Positions 16,017 to 23,218 of a DNA stretch of 23,381 nt are shown piece after piece. The notes under the pieces were generated by a model that did no database searches, was not told the origin of the DNA, and saw only the letters and a program-made list of their open reading frames with translations. This DNA comes from Dehalococcoidia bacterium (GTDB lineage Bacteria; Chloroflexota; Dehalococcoidia; GIF9; AB-539-J10). Both the position numbers and the translations under genes were made by a program. Location: assembly GCA_030605665.1 (NCBI GenBank), contig JAUWHW010000036.1, positions 1-23,381 on the forward strand, in the 5' to 3' direction. Every line of letters begins with the position of its first letter. Position 1 is the stretch's first letter.

Positions 16017-17052
16017 TGTCGGAAGAATTTCCTCATGTCCATCAAGGCCGACGGATTGGGAAGATCCTTCACGCTGAGTAACCCGGGTCGGGAATTCATA
16101 ACTTGGGCAATGGCATTGACGACCATTGATGAGGTGGTAATACTGCCTGCTAATCCCGGCCTTATAGCAAGCTTAATTTCAGGACTTCCCTCGATATGTA
16201 ATGAATCTTCCGTGTGATGTTCTTCAGCTTTCCCATATACCCTTCCTTCATTCTCAAAGAGGATCACCTTCTCACCTCCCATGAGGGCATAGGTCTCCTG
16301 CCTATATCCGCATACGGCCCCCTTCTCAATTTTTATAAAAGGAGGAATCTCTATGGCAACTTCAGCGATGATGGGTTCTATCGGCGTTTCAACGGTCTCA
16401 TCCAGATTCCATCCCAAACTGGCGCTGATCATCCTCATCGAGTCGTGAGAGCCGATATGGCCGGTTATCTTCTTTTCCGATGCCTTTTTTTCCATTCATC
16501 CAGGGGGAGCCCCGTGCCTCGACGGTCCAGAACGTTGGGCCCGTAAAGGAATGCATCGCTAATGCGTTTTGCCGTAATCCGTTTTACTTCGGCACATAAC
16601 CCGGTGCAATGGATTACAAGGGTGTCCATAGAAAATCCAGGGTTTACCCCGGTTCCCAATACTGTCACACCTTTTTCCCTGGCCAGCCAGTCAATTTTAT
16701 TGGCAAGTTCGGGATATCGATACCAAGGATAAGCTAACTCCTCACAAGTCGAGATGACATTCATGCCCGCTTCAATAGCCATGGCGATTTGAGGGTATAC
16801 CCCATCCAAAAAGGATGAGGTGGCATGGAGAACGATGTCCGCATCGGTATTTTTCAACAGAGTTTGGGGCTCTCCCGAAATCGAAATCCCCAATTTACCA
16901 TCGAGCCCTATCGCCTCTCCCAAATCCATCCCTACCTTTTTGCCCTGGTCAATTGCACCCACTAATCGCAGCCCCTTCCTTTTCAGGGCTATCTTTACCA
17001 TTAAAGAACCCATCGCCCCGACTCCGTATTGAATGACTTTTATTTCTCTCAT
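16013..17052 (-). pseudogene. ord: 2,4-diaminopentanoate dehydrogenase-like oxidoreductase, split by a frameshift at an A7 run
   Basis: Two overlapping frames cover one protein. The first (17052-16465) has a Rossmann start VIQYGVGAMGS, then ATSSFLDGVYPQIAMAIEAG, VISTCEELAYPW and VLGTGVNPGFSMDTL. The second (16495-16013) continues ITGHIGSHDSMRMISASLGW, PIIAEVAIEI and a C-terminal NAIAQVMNSRPGLLSVKDLP. This is the dihydrodipicolinate-reductase-like family that includes Ord of ornithine fermentation, which oxidises 2,4-diaminopentanoate with NAD(P). The break is at seven A in GAATGGAAAAAAAGGC. Dropping back one base joins the frames cleanly. It may be a mutation, a homopolymer sequencing error, or a gene rescued by slippage. 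A GGGAGGAG site precedes ATG 17052. Confidence 0.75.
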
Positions 17053-17138
17053 AGAACTCCTCCCTGGCCTTTTTCCTCAAAGACCAAAATAATTTACGTA
17101 CCTTTATTCCAAGTTTCCTTTGTATCGCTAACCTTAGC

Positions 17139-17183
17139 CTATGTATATACCTGTACCCATTGATTCTGTTTAGCCTGGGCCAT
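17139..17183 (-). pseudogene. ortA: Possible ortA (2-amino-4-oxopentanoate thiolase alpha) start fragment
   Basis: ATG 17183 opens MAQAKQNQWVQVYT and stops at TAG. OrtA proteins of ornithine fermentation open in the same way (about 'AKKGDWVQIHxIVL'). The next bases no longer look like OrtA. It sits directly upstream of the ord-like gene, its usual neighbour in ornithine degraders. Only 14 residues support it. The rest of the 17053-17212 gap shows nothing I can name. Confidence 0.3.
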
Positions 17184-17212
17184 TGGATAGCTCAGCCCCT
17201 GTAATGAATGAA

Positions 17213-17983
17213 TCATTTGCCTCTCTTTTTCACAAACAAGCAATCAAGGACTTTTACTCCTCCACCGCTAGGGTAGACCACTAAGGGATTGATATCCACT
17301 GCAGAAATGAAATCTTGAAAATCTATAGCCAATTGAGATACGGACATCAGCACCTGGACAATAGCCGCTAAATCGCAGGGTGAATCTCCACGAGCACTTT
17401 CCAAAACAGGGTATCCCTTAATTTCCCGTATCATCGCCCAGGCATCACCTTCCTTGAGTGGAACATGACGAAATGAAAAATCTTTTACAGCCTCAACATG
17501 GATACCTCCTAATCCGAACACAATCATCGGGCCAGATAGTGCCTCTTGAGCCATCCCTACAATCACCTCTTTCCCTGGTTTAACCATTTCCTGGACCAGT
17601 ACCCCTTTGATTTCAGCCTGTGGATTATACTTATTAGCATTATCCAATACCTGTTCATAAGCCAAGCTTAGCTCTCCTTCGTTGGCGATACCCAGTTTTA
17701 TCCCTCCTGCTTTGGTTTTATGTGTGATCTGAGGAGAGATGATTTTGAGGGCAATCGGGTATTCTATCTCGCCAGCTATTTTTTGGGCCTCAGCAAGGCT
17801 TTTACTCAATTTTCCACATGGAACCGGAATACCATAAGCAGAAAGAATCTCCTTACCTAGGTCCTCCGTTAAAATGTGTTCAGAGTTTTCCAAGATCGCC
17901 TCAATTCGCTTACGAACGAACGACAGGATGGAAATGCTCCTGATTTTTCGCCATTGTGACTTTCCCAATGAAACAGCAATCAC
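17213..17983 (-). CDS. ADP-forming acyl-CoA synthetase, beta (ATP-grasp) subunit
   Basis: The product has the full ATP-grasp subunit of NDP-forming acyl-CoA synthetases: LTEDLGKEILSAYGIPVP, YPIALKIISPQITHKTKAGG, QEMVKPGKEVIVGMAQEA, PMIVFGLGGIHVEAVKDFSF and AVDINPLVVYP. With an alpha subunit it converts acyl-CoA, ADP and phosphate to acid, CoA and ATP. No alpha subunit is in the window. The first 20 residues (IAVSLGKSQWRKI...) look unlike the family, and the ribosome site GGGAGG runs straight into the GTG start. An ATG at 17954 in another frame reads MAKNQEHFHPVVR and would join the family sequence at RKRIEAILEN if one unit of a threefold ACGA repeat (17912-17923) were removed. The start is therefore uncertain, and a 5' frameshift is possible. 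It follows the BKACE gene by 13 bases. Confidence 0.8.
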   Translation of the reverse strand: MIAVSLGKSQWRKIRSISILSFVRKRIEAILENSEHILTEDLGKEILSAYGIPVPCGKLSKSLAEAQKIAGEIEYPIALKIISPQITHKTKAGGIKLGIANEGELSLAYEQVLDNANKYNPQAEIKGVLVQEMVKPGKEVIVGMAQEALSGPMIVFGLGGIHVEAVKDFSFRHVPLKEGDAWAMIREIKGYPVLESARGDSPCDLAAIVQVLMSVSQLAIDFQDFISAVDINPLVVYPSGGGVKVLDCLFVKKRGK

Positions 17984-17996
17984 CTCCCGTCGTGGT

Positions 17997-19067
17997 TCAG
18001 TTTCTTGATGGAAGACCTATGATTTGTCTATATTCGTTCGGCGTGGCAACTTCGCGGCCCAATACGTGAGCTATACTTACTGCTCGCCGTACTTCATCGC
18101 CATTACTTGTTATCTTAATATCCTTGTGGGGCCACTTAAATACCATGTCCTCCATGCCAACACGCACATGAAGACCCAGCATCATCGCTAGTGTTGCGCT
18201 ATATATTCCACCCCTGCCACATGCGCCCACAATTATTACAGATTTCCCACCGTACCTTTGGTCAATTTTCCTTATCATACTTACATAAAGCAGTAGGCTT
18301 TCACACATAGAAATGGGGTCTACCACGGCAGTGCCTGAGTCACCTTCCATAATGATCCAGTAGTAGGGCTGCTTTAATACCCCTGTGCTAATGAGATATT
18401 TTTCAGCACGTTCGACCGCACCATGGTGAAAGGCAACAATTTGCGGTTTTATTCCATTTGCTTGTAAAAACTCGGCATGGACTATGCCGTTTTCTGGGGT
18501 AGCAATAACAAGTTCATCACTAATGTAGGTGGGGCAAGGACGTACAGGCGACACTTCAATAAGAGTTTCCTCCGGTTTAACAGTTTGCAATAAAGCTTCC
18601 GTATGAGTTAAAACTTCCCGGGGGCCAGCCATAGGAAGGTCCATTACAGCTGCTCCATGAGTTCCTAAATCAAAGATGTTTTTGGGCCCAACTGGATATT
18701 TTTCCGAAATAATGTCTATAACCCTTCGGAAAAGTTCAGGGTCAGTGATAGAACGTCCCGTTTTAACATCTCTTACATGGATATGAAGCCCACTGGCTCC
18801 CGCATCCATTGCTTCGATACCTGATTGACCAATCTCTTCAGGAGTGTAAGGTAAATTTGGGCTTTCCTCTCTGGATATATTCCCTCCGGTTATCGCACAT
18901 GTGATGATGACTTTATCCGGGATCTCCTCCCATTTCGGCTCAACTTTACTGCCTGCAAGAAGCTTGGGAAAACCTGCAGGGGTCATGTGATAAAGTCTAC
19001 CTGGGTCAGTTTCCGAACTGTACTTTTTTAAAAAATTGCTGTAAAATCCCTTGCTTTTCTCTGTCAT
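17997..19067 (-). CDS. BKACE-family beta-keto acid cleavage enzyme (DUF849), long form
   Basis: This is a zinc-dependent TIM-barrel enzyme of the Kce/DUF849 family. The family condenses a beta-keto acid with acetyl-CoA and splits it into a CoA ester and acetoacetate. Visible are VIITCAITGG (53-62), TPEEIGQSGIEAMDAGASGL, HIHVRD with zinc His95 and His97, SPVRP, VAFHHGA and HVRVGMED with Glu306. At 356 aa it is longer than the usual 270-310. The extra 50 N-terminal residues (starting MTEKSKGFYSNFLKKYSSET) are not part of the barrel. The ATG at 19067 has an excellent GGAGG site, so the extension is real. The acyl-CoA synthetase and the ord-like gene follow, pointing to an amino-keto-acid degradation route. 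The substrate is unknown. Confidence 0.88.
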   Translation of the reverse strand: MTEKSKGFYSNFLKKYSSETDPGRLYHMTPAGFPKLLAGSKVEPKWEEIPDKVIITCAITGGNISREESPNLPYTPEEIGQSGIEAMDAGASGLHIHVRDVKTGRSITDPELFRRVIDIISEKYPVGPKNIFDLGTHGAAVMDLPMAGPREVLTHTEALLQTVKPEETLIEVSPVRPCPTYISDELVIATPENGIVHAEFLQANGIKPQIVAFHHGAVERAEKYLISTGVLKQPYYWIIMEGDSGTAVVDPISMCESLLLYVSMIRKIDQRYGGKSVIIVGACGRGGIYSATLAMMLGLHVRVGMEDMVFKWPHKDIKITSNGDEVRRAVSIAHVLGREVATPNEYRQIIGLPSRN

Positions 19068-19125
19068 ATTACCTCCTCTCCTTTTTTATTCATCTCATCT
19101 TACTATAGACGGAAATGGATTTACG

Positions 19126-19320
19126 CTATAGAGTATAGCGCCTCCTTAAATTGTCAGAAAGCTTAGCTACTAATTCTAGAGCCTGGCATGTTGCTTCATA
19201 TGATAGACCTGCCAGTCCACAAGAAGGAGTTAGCAGGCTTTGTCTTAGAATTTGCTTAAACCTGATGCCATCTCTGGTAAAAGGAGCCATAGCTTCTTCT
19301 ATTAATATATAGCTGAGGAC
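19126..19320 (-). pseudogene. C-terminal remnant of a MetE/UroD-like methyltransferase
   Basis: After the UroD stop (TGA 19321-19323) the same frame stays open: VLSYILIEEAMAPF, then GIRFKQILRQSLLTPSCGLA, GLSYEATCQALELVAKLSDN and LRRRYTL, stop 19126-19128. 'LxTPSCGLAGLS.E....ALEL...LS..LR' is the end of cobalamin-independent methionine-synthase-like (MetE-core) proteins, including the zinc-binding Cys. No start codon with a ribosome site and no upstream barrel are present, so it is the tail of a lost gene. A role as an extension of the UroD gene by TGA read-through is unlikely because UroD is complete without it. Confidence 0.6.
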
Positions 19321-20376
19321 TCAAATCGAGAGAGGATATTTACCATACTCTCTGATAGCCTTAATCATGGCTACATAGTTCTCTGCCCGAACACCAGAAT
19401 GAATAGAGTTGCTGGACATACAAATAAGTCCACCTCCCTTACCAGCCTTCCTTATGACTTCCTTCGTTTCCTGGTGCACTTCCTCGAGAGTTCCTGAGCA
19501 CAAAGTAGTAACACAGCTAACGTTCCCCATTAGACAAACTTTGTTGCCAAACCTAGCTTTGGCCTCACCAATATCCATGCCTGCCATCGGGTCTATTGGA
19601 TGTACACCATCTGCCCCAGCATCAATAATCATATCGAAGATAGACCAGATATTCCCGTCAGTATGTTTAATACATGGTACACCTCGGCTGTGGGCATATT
19701 CAGCGATCTTTTGAAAATGAGGCGCAACAAACCTTTTTATAAGTCTGGGGGATACCATCGGCCCTTTTGTCATTGCCCAGTCCCCACCGACCATGACAAT
19801 ATCAGCACCCATATCTAAGCAATTCTTTACATACCGTAGTTGGTAGTTAACAGCAATCTCATTCACGTGATCTACGAGGTCGGGATTTTTTATCATAGCT
19901 TTAAAGTACGCTACGTCTCCAAGCAAAAAATCCCTGGCCAAGGCAAAAGTATCATTAATGTAAGCAATGATAGCCCTCTGCCCTTTGAACCTCTTCACCG
20001 CTTGCTCTAACCACTTATATCTCCAGGGTAAATCTGGGTCAGGGGGCACATAAGCATCAAGATCCTTCTCCGATTTGATGGCTGCTGCCATAGGATGGCC
20101 ATCCTGCTCCTGAGTAAAGCGAACAGTTGCCCCCCATTGGCCCCGATAAATTTTCTTACTGGTATCCAGGGGTTCATATTTCCAGGCCCACGTCTTGTCG
20201 CTAAAGCTGATTCCGTCTATATCCAGATATTCAATGAAATCCTCGTAGGAAACATCAGGCAGTATAGCATTCCTCACTTTTTCGTCGATGCTGGTCTCAA
20301 AGTGAGGAACTATATCTGGCTCCTCAAGTTTAATTGTTTTGAGTATCCGCTCCAGACCCGTAAGTTTTTGCATCAC
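19321..20376 (-). CDS. UroD/MtaA-family corrinoid-linked methyltransferase
   Basis: The 351-aa protein has the uroporphyrinogen-decarboxylase fold used by methyltransferases. It has an N-terminal TGLERILKTIKLEEPDIVPH, a middle GADIVMVGGDWAMTKGPMVS, then KHTDGNIWSIFDMIIDAGAD (His238), HPIDPMAGMDI, LMGNVSCVTTL and GGGLICMSSNSIHSGV (Cys319), ending YGKYPL. True UroD would keep the N-terminal RP.WxMRQAGR motif, which is absent. MtaA-type enzymes use His-x-Cys...Cys for zinc; here the first pair reads His-Thr-Asp, as in the HxDGN subgroup found in O- and other demethylase clusters. It may thus demethylate a substrate rather than act as methyltransferase II. It follows the second corrinoid protein by 11 bases, so the two probably work together. 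Confidence 0.85.
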   Translation of the reverse strand: MMQKLTGLERILKTIKLEEPDIVPHFETSIDEKVRNAILPDVSYEDFIEYLDIDGISFSDKTWAWKYEPLDTSKKIYRGQWGATVRFTQEQDGHPMAAAIKSEKDLDAYVPPDPDLPWRYKWLEQAVKRFKGQRAIIAYINDTFALARDFLLGDVAYFKAMIKNPDLVDHVNEIAVNYQLRYVKNCLDMGADIVMVGGDWAMTKGPMVSPRLIKRFVAPHFQKIAEYAHSRGVPCIKHTDGNIWSIFDMIIDAGADGVHPIDPMAGMDIGEAKARFGNKVCLMGNVSCVTTLCSGTLEEVHQETKEVIRKAGKGGGLICMSSNSIHSGVRAENYVAMIKAIREYGKYPLSI

Positions 20377-20387
20377 TGTTTTCCCCT

Positions 20388-21026
20388 TTAAGATTTCTCT
20401 ATGAGAGCTCTCGCTACCCTGACAGCGCTGGGCGCGTCGGGTGCATAACCGTCAGCTCCAATCTTGTTAGCCCACTCCTGCGTTGTCGGTGCGCCACCGA
20501 CCATTATCTTAACCTTGTCCCTCAACCCAGCGGCCTTTAAGGCATTGATGGTCTTGGCTGCACTGGGCATCGTCGTGGTCAATAAGGATGACAATCCCAG
20601 AATTTGGCAATCATTTTTCTCCACTGCTGAGCAAAACTCTTCTGGAGATATATCCACACCCATATCCATTACTTCCCATCCATTTCCCTTCAACATCATA
20701 ACAACAATACTTTTCCCGATGCTATGTACATCGCCCTGCACCGTCCCTGTTAAGTATTTACCAGTGGGAGGTACATTTGCTTTGCTCAATATCGGCTCTA
20801 GGAGTTCCAGTGCTCCTAACATAGCTTCCGCCGATACTAATAGCTCGGGTAGAAAATATTCACCCGCTTCGAATAGGTTTCCTACTTTCGTGATACCAGG
20901 GATAAGGCCCTTATCTAATATTTCCTTGGCTGGCACATTGGCATCCAGGGCTACTTTAACCAGCTCCAAAACTTTATCGCTATCCCCTTCTATTATACCC
21001 TTGTTTATTTCGCTAAGGTTAACCAT
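20388..21026 (-). CDS. Corrinoid (B12-binding) methyl-carrier protein, second copy
   Basis: The 212-aa protein has the MtaC/MtbC layout. A helical cap (residues 1-80, with GLIPGITKVGNLFEAGEYFL) shields the methyl group. The Rossmann-like B12 domain has GDVHSIGK (Asp99, His101, Gly104, the DxHxxG lower-ligand motif), LGLSSLLTTTM and VGGAPTTQEWANKIGADGYA at the C-terminus. The protein carries the methyl group between a substrate methyltransferase and a tetrahydrofolate or CoM methyltransferase. It is about 45-50 percent like the first copy by eye. It is not a recent duplicate and probably serves the UroD-family enzyme 11 bases downstream. The ribosome site (AAGGGA) is moderate. Confidence 0.93.
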   Translation of the reverse strand: MVNLSEINKGIIEGDSDKVLELVKVALDANVPAKEILDKGLIPGITKVGNLFEAGEYFLPELLVSAEAMLGALELLEPILSKANVPPTGKYLTGTVQGDVHSIGKSIVVMMLKGNGWEVMDMGVDISPEEFCSAVEKNDCQILGLSSLLTTTMPSAAKTINALKAAGLRDKVKIMVGGAPTTQEWANKIGADGYAPDAPSAVRVARALIEKS

Positions 21027-21090
21027 ATTATTTGTTCCCTTTTCTATTTAAAAATGTCCATTTGCTTTATCATGCAATTTTTGCGGAAAA

Positions 21091-22527
21091 CTACGGCTCT
21101 TCTTTTAAGAACTCCGCTTCAGCTCTTTTTAAGATTTGGGCTATCTCTCCTTGAATCTCTTCAGCAATGGGTACAGGCTTATGTGTAGCTAGAATTTCCT
21201 TAACTTTTTCCCTAGCCACCTCATCAATTGGCTTAGACCCCTTTTTCTCCCACGTTTCAAAGGTGTTTCTATCACTAAGTTTAGGTACTCCCAATTCTTT
21301 ATAATGCTTTAACGTATGCTTTTCTCCTAAAAAGATGCCGCCAGGACCAACTTTATGAATGATATCCACTGCTAAGGTGTCATCATTCACTTCAAGTCCA
21401 CGAGCGAATCTCAAAGCTCCGTCTGCAATTTCATTGTCAATAACTAACTTCTCTAGAGACCCAAAGCCACCAGAATCTAAAACCCCCAGACCCATAATAA
21501 TGTTCGCATTTAGACTTTGATTAACGCCCGCACTCATTTCATAACCAGCCTGCGCATCCAGAGTCTTAGACTGAGAACCGTGGACACTGGTTGCAAATGG
21601 CAACCCATAGTAATGGGCAATCTGAGCACTGGCAAGGTTGAGAAGGTTAGCTTCCGAAGATTCAACTATTGCCCCTGATGAAGGGTCCGCAGTACAGGCG
21701 GTAGTCGCATACAGCACTGGTGCTTCAGGACTGGCAAATTCAGAGATAACCAAACCAGCCAGATTTTCAGCGTTGGTAGTGACCAATGTTCCTGCTAAGG
21801 TAGCTGGACTTGTCTCCATGGCTAAAGGCTCATCTATATAAGCAACTGGAATACCAGCTCTGGCAAATTCTATAGATGCTTCTATTGAGCCCTCCTCAAA
21901 CATAAGGGGGCTAATAGGCATTTGCATTGCTGAAATAATGGGCCTTTTTCTGAGTTCCTCCTTGTTGCCAACAATAGCTGCTGCAATTTCAACCATGTAT
22001 TGAGCTTCCCTGGCACTATACGCCTCATATTCGACATGTTTTTCTGTATTGCTTAGAGTAGTAACAAATTGGGTTAAGCATCGCATCTTGGGTGGCACAT
22101 CAGCAGCAGCTAATGTTACATAAACGAAATGAACATTATCCAGATAATCTGCTATCCTCGCCCAGCGGGCTACATCTTCAATCGTTGAAGTTCTACGTTC
22201 ACCGGTTTCAAGATCTGTTACATAAGGTAAGTCCATACCACCTGTCATGAAATATGCCCCTTTTTTATCCAGTAAAACATCATATTTTGGATTTCTGGCG
22301 CAAAATTTTATAGTTTTCGGAGCCCTCCTTAATGCTTCTTCAACTAAATTTCTAGGGATAGCAGCAAGGTTTTTTTCATAATCAACTCTCGCTCCAGCTT
22401 CCTTCAAAATATCAAGAGCCTTCTTGCTCGTAACCTTAATACCAGTATTTTCCAACACTTGTAACGAGGCATTGTGAATAGCTCCTATCTCTTCTTCTGA
22501 CAAAAAGCTTAAACTGGCTTTGCTCAT
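21091..22527 (-). CDS. MttB-superfamily (non-pyrrolysine) methyltransferase
   Basis: The 478 aa match the trimethylamine-methyltransferase MttB family: LSEEEIGAIHNASLQVLENT, TGGMDLPYVTDLETGERR, PPKMRCLTQFVTTLSNT, PISPLMFEEGSIEASIEFAR and a late SQSKTLDAQAGYE (318-330) before GLGVLDSGGFGSLEKLVIDN. True MttB has an amber-encoded pyrrolysine. Here the frame has no internal TAG, so it belongs to the non-Pyl group, whose known members demethylate glycine betaine, proline betaine, carnitine or similar quaternary amines. The substrate is open. The gene lies 50 bases after the first corrinoid protein, its probable partner, and has a strong AGGAGG site. There is no pylBCD or reductive activase in the window. 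Confidence 0.92.
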   Translation of the reverse strand: MSKASLSFLSEEEIGAIHNASLQVLENTGIKVTSKKALDILKEAGARVDYEKNLAAIPRNLVEEALRRAPKTIKFCARNPKYDVLLDKKGAYFMTGGMDLPYVTDLETGERRTSTIEDVARWARIADYLDNVHFVYVTLAAADVPPKMRCLTQFVTTLSNTEKHVEYEAYSAREAQYMVEIAAAIVGNKEELRKRPIISAMQMPISPLMFEEGSIEASIEFARAGIPVAYIDEPLAMETSPATLAGTLVTTNAENLAGLVISEFASPEAPVLYATTACTADPSSGAIVESSEANLLNLASAQIAHYYGLPFATSVHGSQSKTLDAQAGYEMSAGVNQSLNANIIMGLGVLDSGGFGSLEKLVIDNEIADGALRFARGLEVNDDTLAVDIIHKVGPGGIFLGEKHTLKHYKELGVPKLSDRNTFETWEKKGSKPIDEVAREKVKEILATHKPVPIAEEIQGEIAQILKRAEAEFLKEEP

Positions 22528-22577
22528 TTTTTTCTTGAAGCCTCCTTTCCTTTGTTATTTGTAATTATCTTTGAAGC

Positions 22578-23207
22578 TTAACTTTTAACAAGTTCCTTTG
22601 CCTTCCCCACAGCAGAGGGGGCATCAGGGGCGTAACCATCAGCTCCTATTTTATGGGCAAATTCTTGGGTAACAGAGGCACCACCAATCATCACCTTGGC
22701 CTTTAGGCCAGCTTCTTTCACAGCTTTGATAACATCCTTCATGCCCATCATAGTAGTGGTAAGAAGAGCAGAGACTCCTATTAAATCTGCATTGTTTTCT
22801 TTAGCTGCTTCTACAAACTTATTTGGGTCTACATCTACTCCTAAATCAGTTACCATGAAACCTGCCCCTTCCAGCATTGTGCCCACAATGCTCTTACCAA
22901 TATCATGAATATCACCCTTAGCTGTGCCTAAGACTACTGTCCCAGCAATGCTTATATCACTTTGCAGCAAAAAAGGACTTAATACCTTCAATCCTTCCTT
23001 CATAGCCGTGGCAGCGATGACCATCTCAGGAAGGAAGAATTCACCTTTTTCATACTTATCTCCTACTGTGCTCATCCCTGAGATGAGTCCTCCAGCCAGA
23101 ATTTTTTTAACCTCCTGCCCCTCATCAACAGCCTTTTTAACCATATCCCTTACCTCATCAACTTCGCCCCTAATTACACTCTCCTTTATTTTAGTTAAAT
23201 CTACCAT
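22578..23207 (-). CDS. Corrinoid (B12-binding) methyl-carrier protein, first copy
   Basis: The 209-aa protein has the same two-part plan as the second copy: a helical cap with GLISGMSTVGDKYEKGEFFL, then a B12 domain with KGDIHDIGKSIV (Asp99, His101, Gly104), SALLTTTMMGMKDVI and IGGASVTQEFAHKIGADGYA. The DIHDIGK form of the motif is the standard one for methylamine-type corrinoid proteins. A strong GGAGG site precedes ATG 23207. It is followed by the MttB-like gene and should receive its methyl group. The upstream ORF at the window edge ends 12 bases before its start, so they share a transcript. Confidence 0.94.
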   Translation of the reverse strand: MVDLTKIKESVIRGEVDEVRDMVKKAVDEGQEVKKILAGGLISGMSTVGDKYEKGEFFLPEMVIAATAMKEGLKVLSPFLLQSDISIAGTVVLGTAKGDIHDIGKSIVGTMLEGAGFMVTDLGVDVDPNKFVEAAKENNADLIGVSALLTTTMMGMKDVIKAVKEAGLKAKVMIGGASVTQEFAHKIGADGYAPDAPSAVGKAKELVKS

Positions 23208-23218
23208 ATCTACGCCTC

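Noticed and set aside
16465..16500. Classical programmed -1 frameshift site in the ord-like gene
   Set aside because: The A-run is read AAA AAA AGG in the upstream frame, not in the X XXY YYZ phase of A AAA AAG, and no downstream stimulatory hairpin is obvious. Slippage or error remains possible and is kept as a finding.
19126..20376. UroD plus MetE-like tail as one protein through TGA read-through (selenocysteine)
   Set aside because: UroD is complete at its usual end, no selenocysteine hairpin is apparent, and the family does not carry such a tail. A remnant is simpler.
20464..21051. Plus-strand ORF of 195 codons opposite the second corrinoid protein
   Set aside because: It is a shadow of a strongly conserved B12-binding gene and shows a low-complexity Ser/Thr/Pro translation.
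21091..22527. Pyrrolysine-containing MttB
   Set aside because: The frame is continuous without an internal TAG, and no pyl genes are seen, so it is the non-Pyl group.
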